A stretch of DNA of 11,303 nucleotides from Listeria marthii FSL S4-120 (GTDB taxonomy: Bacteria; Bacillota; Bacilli; Lactobacillales; Listeriaceae). Positions within the stretch are counted from its first letter, which is position 1. Each line of letters opens with the position of its first letter. Positions 1 to 8,504 of this stretch are shown here, one piece after another. The notes under the pieces were generated by a model. It did not search any database, was not told the origin of the DNA, and saw only the letters and a list, made by a program, of their open reading frames with translations. The stretch covers positions 1,493,124-1,504,426 of the forward strand of contig CM001047.1 in the NCBI GenBank assembly GCA_000183865.1. Reading direction: 5' to 3'. Position numbers and translations under genes: made by a program.

Positions 1-1
1 T

Positions 2-409
2 AGCGAAAAAGGCAACACGATTACTGTAGCGATTGATAAAGATATGGCTATTTACGCAGACTATGATCGGTTAACACAAGTATTTATCAATATCGTCAAA
101 AACAGTGTGCAGTTTACGGAAAATGGTCAGATTACTTTAACTGGTACGCAAGATTATAAAGAGTCTGTCTTAACAATTACTGATACTGGAATTGGCATGA
201 ATACCGAGGAGTTAGAACAAATTTGGGAAAGATTTTTCAAAGCAGATATGTCGCGGACGAATACCGCTTTTGGTGAATCTGGCATTGGGCTGTCGATTGT
301 GAAGCAACTGATTGAATATCACGATGGGACAATCACTGCAACTAGTGAGCCAAATAAAGGGACAACCTTCACTATTCGTCTTCCTTTTTTCCAAGATAAT
401 GAGCAATAA
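2..409 (+). CDS. Sensor histidine kinase, C-terminal fragment (HATPase domain)
   Basis: This is the 3' end of a two-component sensor kinase; the reading frame is open from base 2, so the start and the sensor and dimerisation domains lie upstream of the window. About 135 codons are visible. They contain the catalytic ATPase domain with its boxes in order: an N box (NIVKNSVQF, visible residues about 30-38), a G1 box (DTGIGM, about 62-67), an F box (IWERFFKAD) and a G2 box (GIGLSIVKQL), ending in the usual TTFTIRLP strand. This domain binds ATP and phosphorylates the conserved histidine, which then passes phosphate to a partner response regulator, presumably encoded upstream. The input signal cannot be judged from this part. 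The gene runs convergently into recD2 and stops just before their shared terminator. Family call is certain; the specific system is unknown. Confidence 0.93.
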   Translation, partial: SEKGNTITVAIDKDMAIYADYDRLTQVFINIVKNSVQFTENGQITLTGTQDYKESVLTITDTGIGMNTEELEQIWERFFKADMSRTNTAFGESGIGLSIVKQLIEYHDGTITATSEPNKGTTFTIRLPFFQDNEQ

Positions 410-450
410 AAAAAGAACCGCCTTCTATTCAATTAGAAAGCGGTTCTTTT
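410..450. terminator. Bidirectional intrinsic terminator between kinase gene and recD2
   Basis: GAACCGC at 415-421 pairs with GCGGTTC at 440-446. After one mismatch the stem continues with TTCT/AGAA at 423-426 and 435-438, leaving an 8-base loop. A-run 410-414 and T-run 447-450 flank the stem symmetrically, so it can stop transcription from both convergent genes. The kinase stop codon ends at 409 and the recD2 stop codon begins at 450, so almost no sequence is spare. Confidence 0.92.
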
Positions 451-2846
451 TATCCTGCCATAAATTGTTCTGGTGTAATTCCTTCCATCCCAATCATTGG
501 ATCAATTTCAGTAATATTTTCAGCAGTGAGTATTCGTTTATTCGTCATTTGTTCAAGCATCACATCTTCACTCATTAAACGTTCAGAAAGAGTTGTATTG
601 CGCTTATTTTCATCAATCCGCTCGATTCCCATCCGGAAGGCTTCTTCTTCTCCGCAAAGAATCAAAAATTGCTTACTTCTCGTTACTCCGGTATAGAGTA
701 AATCACGGCGCAACATACGGTAATAACTGCGAACAATCGGCATAATCACAATCGGGAATTCGCTTCCTTGCGCTTTATGAATCGAACAACAATAAGCATG
801 CGTTAATTGATTAAATTCTTGTCTATAATAAGAAACCTCTGTTTGATCAAATTGAACGACGATCATATCTTGCTTTTCGGTATTTTCTTTAGCATAAATA
901 ATTGAGACGATTTCGCCAATATCGCCATTGAAAACATTTTTCTCTGGTTGGTTAATTAGTTGCAATACCTTGTCATGAACCCGGTACTTAATTTCGCCAA
1001 ACTGAACTTCTTTCCGACGCCCCGTATCATTTGGATTGAAAATTTCTTGCAACTTTTTATTTAAAACATCAATCCCTGCTGGGCCGCGGTACATTGGCGC
1101 TAAAACTTGGATGTCTTTTGCTCGGAAACCTTTATTTTTGGCATTTTTAACGACTTGTTCAACGACATCACCAATCTGATTCACTGTACAATGGAAAAAG
1201 GAGCGATCCGCCCTGTTTTTCGTGAAATCAGCTGGTAACATGCCTTCTTTAATATAATGCGCCATTTCAATAATGGACGAACCATCTTTTTGACGATAAA
1301 TGTCTGAAAGTGCCACGGTTGGAATTTGTTCTGACTCAAGAATATCTTTTAGCACTTGGCCTGGTCCAACAGACGGCAATTGGTCTTGGTCACCAACGAG
1401 CACAACTTGCATATGCGCAGGTAAAGCACGAAACAACTGATTGGCGAGCCAAATATCAACCATCGACATCTCATCTACAATCAAAAGGCGACCATCAATA
1501 AGTCTTTCGGCGTCATCGTCCATTTGTTCTTGTCCATTCATACCGAGCAAACGGTGAATCGTCATTGCCGGAAGACCGGTTGATTCGGACATTCGTTTCG
1601 CTGCACGTCCTGTTGGGGCCGCAAGTAAGACGGGAAAAGTTGCTCCATCTTTGTACGCATGTGGATCAAGACTTACGCCATTCAACTCGGCATAAAGTTC
1701 AACAATCCCTTTAATAACCGTCGTCTTCCCTGTTCCAGGTCCACCAGTAAGCACGAGCATTGGAGACATTAAGGCTTGCTCTAAAGCTTGGCGCTGCGAG
1801 TCTCCATAATGGACACCAATTCGCTCTTCCAATTCACCAAGAGCCAGTAAAAATTCAGATTGCGGAAATTGTTCTTGATATTCCGTTTGCTTCAACATGC
1901 GCTTTACATGATAGGCAAAACCACTCTCCGAATAATAAAGTGACGGCATATAAACGCGTGTATTTTCGGTAATTATTTTTTGTTCTTCGGCTAATTTTTC
2001 TACTTGAGCTACTAAAATTGCTTGATCAATCCGGATGCCTTCACTTTCTTCCAGCAAATAAGTCACTTCGCCAAGCAAGACTTCTTGTTCCATATAGACA
2101 TGACCTTGCTGCATGCAGACAGAATCCAACATAAATAAAATCCCCGCACGAAGCCGTTCTGGATGATTTCCACCAAGCCCGAGTTTCCGACCAAGTTCAT
2201 CAGCTCGTTGAAAACCAATTCCTTTGACATCTTCAATTAATTTATACGGATTATTTTCTAATACTTCGATTGCATTTTGCTTATAGGCTTGAAAAATCTT
2301 CATCGATAACTGCGGGCCAAAGCCGTACTCATTGAGGCCGACCATCACATGTTCCAAGCCTTGATTTTCTCGAAGCGACGCAAGCAAACTTTCCGCCGCG
2401 CCAGATGGTAATTTAGGTACCGTATTAAGCAAACTCGGATCCGATAAAATTTTCGTGATTGCATCATCACCAATTGTATCGACAATGTTTTCCGCCGTCA
2501 CTTTACCAATTCCTTTAAAGAGTTCTCCGGAAAGGTAATTAATTAAACCGGCGCGAGACTGCGGCATTTCTTTACGAAACCTGTCTGCTTTAAATTGTTG
2601 ACCAAATTTAGCATGTTCCTGCATTTTCCCGTAAAAAGTGTAGACTTCTTGTTCGTGAAGTGCTGGGAAAAAGCCTGTTACAATAATATCTTTTTCATCC
2701 CAATCCGCATTCGTTTCCTTCACAAGTAGGCGTACGACAGAAAAGAGGTTTTCGGCATTGTAAAAAATGGTGGACAGCATCGTGCCCTTCATGAAAAGTT
2801 CTTCTGGTGTATCGTCAAATAAGGCGAGAGAGTCTTGTTCAGCCAT
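450..2846 (-). CDS. recD2: ATP-dependent DNA helicase RecD2
   Basis: A superfamily 1B 5'-3' DNA helicase of the RecD2 (YrrC) type found in bacteria where RecD is not part of a RecBCD enzyme; it acts in replication-fork progression, mismatch repair and DNA-damage tolerance. The 798 residues match the full family length. The N-terminal third carries helix-hairpin-helix-like segments (about 109-126 and 203-223) typical of the long RecD2 form. The motor follows: Walker A GGPGTGKT at 368-375, Walker B LLIVDEM at 454-460, motif III GDQDQLPSVGPG at 485-496, and the C-terminal motor motifs IHKAQGSEF at 689-697 and TGVTRSK at 719-725. All key motor residues are present. The ATG at 2844-2846 follows a strong GGAGG 9 bases upstream. 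It is the last gene of the hydrolase-TPR-recD2 unit, 24 bases after the TPR gene. The TPR-recD2 pairing is also found, as I recall, in Bacillus (yrrB-yrrC). Confidence 0.96.
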   Translation of the reverse strand: MAEQDSLALFDDTPEELFMKGTMLSTIFYNAENLFSVVRLLVKETNADWDEKDIIVTGFFPALHEQEVYTFYGKMQEHAKFGQQFKADRFRKEMPQSRAGLINYLSGELFKGIGKVTAENIVDTIGDDAITKILSDPSLLNTVPKLPSGAAESLLASLRENQGLEHVMVGLNEYGFGPQLSMKIFQAYKQNAIEVLENNPYKLIEDVKGIGFQRADELGRKLGLGGNHPERLRAGILFMLDSVCMQQGHVYMEQEVLLGEVTYLLEESEGIRIDQAILVAQVEKLAEEQKIITENTRVYMPSLYYSESGFAYHVKRMLKQTEYQEQFPQSEFLLALGELEERIGVHYGDSQRQALEQALMSPMLVLTGGPGTGKTTVIKGIVELYAELNGVSLDPHAYKDGATFPVLLAAPTGRAAKRMSESTGLPAMTIHRLLGMNGQEQMDDDAERLIDGRLLIVDEMSMVDIWLANQLFRALPAHMQVVLVGDQDQLPSVGPGQVLKDILESEQIPTVALSDIYRQKDGSSIIEMAHYIKEGMLPADFTKNRADRSFFHCTVNQIGDVVEQVVKNAKNKGFRAKDIQVLAPMYRGPAGIDVLNKKLQEIFNPNDTGRRKEVQFGEIKYRVHDKVLQLINQPEKNVFNGDIGEIVSIIYAKENTEKQDMIVVQFDQTEVSYYRQEFNQLTHAYCCSIHKAQGSEFPIVIMPIVRSYYRMLRRDLLYTGVTRSKQFLILCGEEEAFRMGIERIDENKRNTTLSERLMSEDVMLEQMTNKRILTAENITEIDPMIGMEGITPEQFMAG

Positions 2847-2870
2847 CCAAAGCCGCCTCCTTTCTAAAAA

Positions 2871-3539
2871 TTATTCTGCTTCGTTTTCTAAATCTTGAAT
2901 AGCATTTAACGCATTTTCCGCTAATTCATGCGGTACGCCAGTTGCAATTGCGCGTTCAAAATATGTTTTTGCAAGTACGATATCGCCTTGCCATGCTAGA
3001 TAAGCTGCCCCAATATTATACAGTGCATCTGGATCTTCTGGCTTAACAAGCAACACGCGTTCGAGCATCGTAATCGCATCTTCATAAAAGCCGCTACGAG
3101 CTAGTACAATCCCGTATTGGAATAACGCTTCCCCGTCTTCTGGATTTAACTCGACACTTCTAAGTAAATAAGGCATCGCAAGCGTTAGCTCTTCCATTTG
3201 AACAAAACTCATTCCTAACATGAAAAATAAATCGCCATTTTCCATTCCTTGTTTGGTTGCATTTTGGAAGCTATCAGCCGCTTCTTGATAACGTTCTAAT
3301 TCATAATATAAATTACCTAAGCTATAGTAAGCCGCTGGAACCGTGTCGTCCAGTTCAAGTGCTCTTTTGAAAAATAATTCCGCGCGTTCAAAATCATCCA
3401 TTGAAAGCAACACGTTCCCGAAATTGATATAACCAACTGAATCGCTTGGATGTTCTTCAATCACTTCCGTAAATAATTTGACTGCTTCTTCTAAGTTGCC
3501 TTCTTGCATTTGTTTGATGCCTAATTGGTTTTTATCCAT
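2871..3539 (-). CDS. Tetratricopeptide repeat (TPR) protein, YrrB-like
   Basis: A 222-residue protein made almost wholly of about six consecutive TPR units of roughly 34 residues (about 3-33, 35-68, 69-102, 103-136, 137-170, 171-205), each with the usual small/large pattern such as A-Y-Y-S-L-G-N-L-Y and ending in A-L-E-L-D or S-V-E-L-N-P. There is no signal peptide or membrane segment, so it is cytoplasmic. TPR superhelices bind peptides or proteins; no enzymatic motif is present. Its place between the MnmA/desulfurase genes and recD2 resembles Bacillus yrrB, whose precise partner I do not know. The start ATG at 3537-3539 is preceded by an AGAGGG ribosome binding site. Only 12 bases separate it from the upstream hydrolase gene and 24 from recD2, indicating co-transcription. 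The fold call is firm; the function is open. Confidence 0.92.
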   Translation of the reverse strand: MDKNQLGIKQMQEGNLEEAVKLFTEVIEEHPSDSVGYINFGNVLLSMDDFERAELFFKRALELDDTVPAAYYSLGNLYYELERYQEAADSFQNATKQGMENGDLFFMLGMSFVQMEELTLAMPYLLRSVELNPEDGEALFQYGIVLARSGFYEDAITMLERVLLVKPEDPDALYNIGAAYLAWQGDIVLAKTYFERAIATGVPHELAENALNAIQDLENEAE

Positions 3540-3551
3540 TTTTCATCCCTC

Positions 3552-4292
3552 TTATCTTTCCTGATTTTTTACAGATGTATTCAGCCACGAAATAAGTGCA
3601 TTTGCGACTTGATCTGTTTGTTCTGTTACGCTAATTGTCGCCTTTCCGTCCCCATGCTGTTCGCCGTAAGAACCGAATTGCGCGTGATTCCCACCTTCAA
3701 TTGAAACAAAAGTGGTATCTTTAGGTAAGTATTTTTTATTTTTATCATAAGAATCTTGATTTAAGACGTCATCCTTCGTCCCAGTGATAGAAATGGCTGG
3801 AAAAGGAGCGTTTTTGAGTGAACCTTTTTTGTCTGGATAACTAGCTAGGAAAAATGCACCTTCAATTTCAGACTCATTGTCATGCGCGAATCTCGCAGAC
3901 ATCACGCCACCAAGCGAATGACCGCCAATCACAAATTTTTCATCTGGCGCTTCATCAATAATATCAGCCGCTCGATTTTTACCAAAAACAGCTAAATTGA
4001 GAGGCATTTCGACAATATACGTTTTATAGCCACTCGAAGCAAGTTTGTTTGCAAGAGGCGCATAACTTAGGGCATCCACAAACGCTCCAGGGTATAAAAT
4101 AATACTCATGCCAGCATCCGATTTCCGCGGGGTAAAAACAAGAATGTTGTTCTCTTCAAGTACATCCACTGTTTTAGATGAATTTGCAGCATCTTCTGCA
4201 ATCGTAGAAGGTTCTGAGTTGAAATAAAAATATCCCCATATAAGGAGGCAAAATAATACAATCGCACTCCCAAAAATCGCTATCTTTTTCAT
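3552..4292 (-). CDS. Membrane-anchored or secreted alpha/beta hydrolase
   Basis: A 246-residue alpha/beta hydrolase-fold protein. The N-terminus (MKK, then a hydrophobic stretch at about 5-24) is an uncleaved signal-anchor or signal peptide, with no lipobox cysteine in the expected place, so the catalytic domain should face outside the membrane. The nucleophile elbow GHSLGG places the catalytic serine at residue 126; the acid is probably D174 or D175 in GTKDDVLN, and H203 in GGNHAQFG is the likely catalytic histidine. YPGAF at about 67-71 probably contributes to the oxyanion hole. This suits the Abhydrolase_5-like group; the substrate (ester, lipid or other) cannot be told. The ATG at 4290-4292 has AGAGG 6 bases upstream. 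It is the first gene of the unit with the TPR gene and recD2, behind its own putative promoter and after the mnmA terminator. Confidence 0.9.
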   Translation of the reverse strand: MKKIAIFGSAIVLFCLLIWGYFYFNSEPSTIAEDAANSSKTVDVLEENNILVFTPRKSDAGMSIILYPGAFVDALSYAPLANKLASSGYKTYIVEMPLNLAVFGKNRAADIIDEAPDEKFVIGGHSLGGVMSARFAHDNESEIEGAFFLASYPDKKGSLKNAPFPAISITGTKDDVLNQDSYDKNKKYLPKDTTFVSIEGGNHAQFGSYGEQHGDGKATISVTEQTDQVANALISWLNTSVKNQER

Positions 4293-4317
4293 AAAGGACC
4301 TCTTTTCCCTGTTTCGT

Positions 4318-4346
4318 ATAATATTTTACCACAAAATCTGTTTAAA
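4318..4346 (-). promoter_or_regulatory. Putative sigma-A promoter for hydrolase-TPR-recD2 unit
   Basis: Read on the minus strand there is TTTAAA (plus 4341-4346), a 17-base spacer and TATTAT (plus 4318-4323), about 25 bases before the hydrolase start. An overlapping alternative -10, TAAAAT preceded by TGG, would give an extended -10 element. It lies downstream of the mnmA terminator, where a new promoter is expected. The -35 is weak and sits inside the palindrome listed separately. Confidence 0.5.
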
Positions 4347-4363
4347 AAAACGCTTTTAAACAG
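4338..4363. repeat. Perfect 10-bp inverted repeat, operator-like
   Basis: CTGTTTAAAA at 4338-4347 and TTTTAAACAG at 4354-4363 are exact inverted copies separated by six bases (AAACGC). It overlaps the putative -35 of the hydrolase promoter and lies just beyond the mnmA terminator. It lacks a GC-rich stem and T-run of its own, so it resembles a dimeric-regulator operator more than a terminator. No known consensus is matched with confidence. Confidence 0.6.
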
Positions 4364-4364
4364 G

Positions 4365-4403
4365 AAAAAACCGGAGTCTCGTAGAAAACAAGATTCTCCG
4401 GTT
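4365..4403 (-). terminator. Intrinsic terminator after mnmA
   Basis: On the minus strand AACCGGAG (plus 4396-4403) pairs with CTCCGGTT (plus 4369-4376). The stem can extend through TCT/AGA past a small bulge, and it is followed directly by a run of T (plus 4365-4370). It starts 7 bases after the mnmA stop codon and separates the desulfurase-mnmA pair from the hydrolase unit. Confidence 0.88.
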
Positions 4404-4410
4404 CCAATTT

Positions 4411-5544
<1,134 letters not shown>

Positions 5545-6693
5545 TTATATTTTCATTAAACGCGTTACTACTTCACTAATTTTCGTAGCCGCCGTTTCCA
5601 CTTCTTCTAAATGATTGCCCAGTCCAAAACTAATCCGAACTGTTTCTTGAATTGCCGGATGATTTTCACCAAAAAGCGCTACTAAAACATGTGACGGGTC
5701 TACCGTTCCCGCTGTGCATGCAGAGCCACTTGATACAGCAATACCTTCCATATCTAAATTCATTAATAATTGTTCAATAGAAACACCCGGAAAACGTACA
5801 CTAAAAACATGCGGTAGCGTATCAGCTTCTAAACCATTCACTTCAAAATCAAGATCCGTCGAACGCCAAATTTCTGCCATTCGTTTTTTAAAGGAAACAT
5901 ATTCCTCGTTTTTCAGTTCGCGTTCATTTGTCATAATAGTAGAAGCTGCACTAAAACCGCAGATTCCCGCTAAGTTTTCTGTTCCAGCGCGACGTTTTCG
6001 TTCTTGTTCGCCGCCGTGCATTTGGTAAGCAAGTCGTGTCCCATTTTTGACGTATAAAAAGCCTACGCCGCGTGGTCCATTTATTTTATGAGAAGAAGTA
6101 GTTAATAAATCTACTCCTAGCTCCGTTACATTTATATTTAATAGCCCGTAAGCTTGTACTGCATCGGTATGAAAAACGGCTTGATGATCGCGCAACAATG
6201 CACCAATCTCCGCAATCGGCTGAATGGAGCCAATTTCATTGTTACCGTACATGATGGAAACGAGAATTGTATCTGGTCGTAAAGCTTCCTCTACGCTCTC
6301 TACAGACACGATCCCATGCTCATCTACTGGCAAATAAGTCACTTCAAAACCTTGAGTCTCAAGATATTCACATGTTTTTAAAACAGCATGATGCTCAATC
6401 TGCGAAGTTATAATGTGTGTTCCGTTTTCTTTATGTGCCAAAGCTGTCCCAATAAGCGCCAAGTTATCGCCTTCTGTACCACCGCTTGTGAAAATAATTT
6501 CTTTTTCCGTAGCGTGAATACTTTTAGCAATTGTGTGACGAGCTTCATCCAATGCTTTTCTTGCCTCTCGTCCAGCGTAATGAATACTGGAAGGATTGCC
6601 GTACGTATTAGTAATTGCGCCAAGCATTGTTTGGATAACTTCTGGATGAATTGGACTTGTCGCAGCATGGTCTAAGTAAATTCTGTTTTCCAT
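5545..6693 (-). CDS. iscS: Cysteine desulfurase, IscS/NifS family (YrvO-like)
   Basis: A PLP-dependent class V aminotransferase-fold enzyme that removes sulfur from L-cysteine, leaving alanine and an enzyme-bound persulfide for tRNA thiolation or Fe-S assembly. The 382 residues are full length. Visible features are the N-terminal YLDHAATSPIHPEV, the cofactor-stacking H101 in IEHHAV, D177 and Q180 in HTDAVQ, the Schiff-base lysine K203 in SSHKINGPRG, and the persulfide cysteine C326 in SSGSACTAGT, on a longer loop as in IscS rather than SufS. The direct neighbour mnmA, 18 bases downstream, suggests the dedicated sulfur donor to MnmA described for Bacillus YrvO; this role is inferred. ATG 6691-6693 has AAAGGA about 11 bases upstream. 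Unlike Bacillus as I recall it, cymR is not the upstream gene here; 6S RNA is. Confidence 0.95.
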   Translation of the reverse strand: MENRIYLDHAATSPIHPEVIQTMLGAITNTYGNPSSIHYAGREARKALDEARHTIAKSIHATEKEIIFTSGGTEGDNLALIGTALAHKENGTHIITSQIEHHAVLKTCEYLETQGFEVTYLPVDEHGIVSVESVEEALRPDTILVSIMYGNNEIGSIQPIAEIGALLRDHQAVFHTDAVQAYGLLNINVTELGVDLLTTSSHKINGPRGVGFLYVKNGTRLAYQMHGGEQERKRRAGTENLAGICGFSAASTIMTNERELKNEEYVSFKKRMAEIWRSTDLDFEVNGLEADTLPHVFSVRFPGVSIEQLLMNLDMEGIAVSSGSACTAGTVDPSHVLVALFGENHPAIQETVRISFGLGNHLEEVETAATKISEVVTRLMKI

Positions 6694-6748
6694 TTTTTAT
6701 CGCGTCCTTTTTTGTAGACGAATTCCTGTTCGCCGTTAATCGTTTCTT

Positions 6749-6778
6749 ATTGTAACAGCAATACTCCTGTAAAGTAAA
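6749..6778 (-). promoter_or_regulatory. Putative promoter of iscS-mnmA operon
   Basis: On the minus strand TACAAT (plus 6749-6754) is preceded by TGT, forming an extended -10. A weak -35, TTTACT (plus 6773-6778), lies 18 bases further upstream. It falls between the end of 6S RNA and the desulfurase start, giving a leader of about 50 bases. Confidence 0.6.
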
Positions 6779-6802
6779 GAGGAATAACTCCTATTTACAC
6801 GC

Positions 6803-7008
6803 AAAAAAGAAACCCCAATCGTACCGTTTAGGATTCCCTTCCTTTGAACCCGCTCTCAATTAAAGCAGGTGGGTGCTCTGTCTAACGGTTTGCACTTCCT
6901 CGTGTGAAGGCATGTGCGCCGCGCCGGAACTCCAAGCTCCCTAGGTATAAAAAATTGTTCGGTTCAAAAATATAGGAACTATATCGAATACATTAGGGTT
7001 TCTTTTCT
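6803..7008 (-). ncRNA. ssrS: 6S RNA (regulator of sigma-A RNA polymerase)
   Basis: 6S RNA mimics an open promoter and sequesters housekeeping RNA polymerase as nutrients run out. No ORF explains this stretch, but it has its own promoter just upstream. An 11-bp closing stem joins plus 6992-7002 (5' arm, GAAACCCUAAU) to 6809-6819 (3' arm, AUUGGGGUUUC), ending in a T-run at 6803-6808. The 5' strand of the central region contains UUUUUGAACCGAAC, very like the pRNA template I remember from Bacillus 6S-1. The apical region with GAGUUCCGGCGC and CAUGCCUUCACACGAGG, and the 3' segment CCCACCUGCUUUAAUUGAG, also resemble Firmicute 6S RNAs. The transcript of about 206 nt matches the roughly 200-nt precursor of Bacillus 6S-1, which is trimmed at the 5' end. 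Exact ends are estimates. It sits between rarA and iscS on their strand. Confidence 0.93.
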
Positions 7009-7014
7009 TCATTT

Positions 7015-7043
7015 AGAATACCATAGGAGAGACGAAATTTCAA
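7015..7043 (-). promoter_or_regulatory. Sigma-A promoter of 6S RNA
   Basis: On the minus strand TTGAAA (plus 7038-7043), a 17-base spacer and TATTCT (plus 7015-7020) form a near-consensus promoter. Transcription should begin around plus 7007-7008, a few bases before the closing stem of 6S RNA. It starts about 30 bases after the rarA stop codon. Confidence 0.82.
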
Positions 7044-7072
7044 TGTTAGCGACTTCTCATTTGGCACTTTTT

Positions 7073-8356
7073 TCATTCTTTTTTTGCTTTGTTTTCGTTA
7101 ATTTTTTGGTACACGCCGGCGATTGTTTGCTCAAACTTAGAAGTGAATTTTGGTTCATAATATAATTTATTTTTGAGACGATCTGGTAAATATTGTTGAT
7201 CCACCCACGCGTTATCATAATTATGCGGATATTTATAATCAATTGCCCGACCAAGTTTTTGTGCACCGGAATAATGTCCATCACGCAAATGGTCTGGCAC
7301 TTCCCCGCTGTTCCCTTGGCGGATATCAGCTAAGGCCGAATCAATCGCCATAATAGCTGAATTCGATTTCGGCGATAAACATAGCTCAATTACAGCATTC
7401 GCAAGTGGAATTCGCGCTTCTGGAAAACCAACTTTTTCTGCGGTTTGAATTGCGGCTAAAGTATGTGCTCCCGCTTGTGGATTAGCTAAGCCGATATCTT
7501 CATAAGCCATAACGAGCATTCTTCTACTAATACTCACTAAATCCCCAGCTTCAATCAAACGGCCCATATAATGTAGCGCTGCATTGACATCGCTACCTCG
7601 AACAGATTTTTGAAAAGCGCTTAAAACATCATAATGGGCATCGCCGTCTTTGTCATGAGCCAGGCTTTTCTTTTGCAAACACTCTTCTGCTACATCAAGC
7701 GTAATCCGAATTACTCCATCATTATTTGGTTCAGAAGAAATTACTGCTAACTCAAGTGCATTAAGCGCACTACGCACGTCGCCATTACTCGCTGTTGCAA
7801 AGTGTTTTTTCGCCACTTCATCTATTTCGACATGATAATCTCCCAGCCCGCGCTCTTTATCGGAAAGCGCCCGGTCCATCGTTATCATAATATCTTCTAC
7901 CGTTAAAGGGTTTAACTCGAAAATTTGTGTTCTACTTCGAATAGCTGGATTAATAGCAATATATGGATTACTTGTCGTTGCGCCTATTAAAATTATTGCG
8001 CCACTTTCAAGTAATGGAAGTAAAAAATCTTGTTTAGCTTTGTCTAAACGATGTACTTCATCTAAAAGCAGAATCACTGTACCGCTCATTTTCGCTTCAG
8101 CTGCTACTACTTCCATATCTTTTTTATTGTTTGTTACTGCATTTAATGTCCGAAAAGCGTATTTTGTACTACCAGCAATCGCACTCGCAATCGAAGTTTT
8201 TCCAATTCCGGGCGGTCCGTATAATATCATAGAAGATAATTGTTTTGCTTTGACCATCCGGTAAATAATTTTATCTTTACCGACTAAATGCGTTTGTCCC
8301 ACGATTTCATCAAGTGCTTTTGGGCGCATCCGGTAAGCTAAAGGTTGAATTGCCAT
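7073..8356 (-). CDS. rarA: Replication-associated recombination protein A (RarA/MgsA)
   Basis: A AAA+ ATPase related to clamp loaders (RarA in bacteria, WRNIP1/Mgs1 in eukaryotes) that works at stalled replication forks and single-strand gaps with RecA and SSB. The 427 residues are full length. The AAA+ core shows Walker A GPPGIGKT at 47-54, Walker B ILLLDEVHRLDK at about 95-106, sensor 1 around IGATTSNP at 124-131, an arginine-finger region NPAIRSR at 136-142, and a sensor 2 segment GDVRSALN at 192-199. The C-terminal tetramerisation domain includes RRMLVMAYEDIGLANP at 278-293 and GHYSGAQKLG at 360-369, diagnostic for this family. ATG 8354-8356 has AAGGAG 7 bases upstream. It is divergent from cymR across 148 bases, and no hairpin terminator separates it from 6S RNA. 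Confidence 0.96.
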   Translation of the reverse strand: MAIQPLAYRMRPKALDEIVGQTHLVGKDKIIYRMVKAKQLSSMILYGPPGIGKTSIASAIAGSTKYAFRTLNAVTNNKKDMEVVAAEAKMSGTVILLLDEVHRLDKAKQDFLLPLLESGAIILIGATTSNPYIAINPAIRSRTQIFELNPLTVEDIMITMDRALSDKERGLGDYHVEIDEVAKKHFATASNGDVRSALNALELAVISSEPNNDGVIRITLDVAEECLQKKSLAHDKDGDAHYDVLSAFQKSVRGSDVNAALHYMGRLIEAGDLVSISRRMLVMAYEDIGLANPQAGAHTLAAIQTAEKVGFPEARIPLANAVIELCLSPKSNSAIMAIDSALADIRQGNSGEVPDHLRDGHYSGAQKLGRAIDYKYPHNYDNAWVDQQYLPDRLKNKLYYEPKFTSKFEQTIAGVYQKINENKAKKE

Positions 8357-8387
8357 ATAACCGCTCCTTCTTATTTGCTTCTTTTCT

Positions 8388-8393
8388 ATTATA
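8388..8393 (-). promoter_or_regulatory. Extended -10 promoter element of rarA
   Basis: On the minus strand TATAAT (plus 8388-8393) is preceded by TGT, an extended -10 that can work with a poor -35. The sequence 17 bases upstream, TGAACG at about plus 8411-8416, is a weak -35. The start site would be about 25 bases before the rarA ATG. Confidence 0.65.
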
Positions 8394-8430
8394 ACATAAG
8401 AACACCTGTGCGTTCACCTACTTGTTTCCT

Positions 8431-8459
8431 TTGCCTTCTTCCTGTAATTCCGATATAAT
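8431..8459 (+). promoter_or_regulatory. Sigma-A promoter of cymR
   Basis: TTGCCT at 8431-8436, a 17-base spacer and consensus TATAAT at 8454-8459. Transcription should start near 8466, leaving a leader of about 40 bases that contains GGAGG at 8490-8494, 10 bases before the cymR ATG. The rarA promoter faces the other way from the same 148-base gap. Confidence 0.78.
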
Positions 8460-8504
8460 AGATGCGGTATAAGCGGTTTCGAAATTACTGGAGGTTAAAT
8501 AAAA

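Noticed and set aside
312..578. Plus-strand frame spanning the kinase end, terminator and recD2 end
   Set aside because: It crosses a strong bidirectional terminator and overlaps two well-supported genes.
6388..6675. Open frames in other frames and strand within the desulfurase gene
   Set aside because: The desulfurase frame contains all catalytic residues over its full length; the alternatives have no recognisable motif or start signal.
6914..7165. Plus-strand open frame of 83 codons across the 6S RNA region
   Set aside because: It runs antisense to 6S RNA and the end of rarA, has no good ribosome binding site and encodes low-complexity Phe-rich sequence. The 6S promoter, closing stem and template explain the region better.
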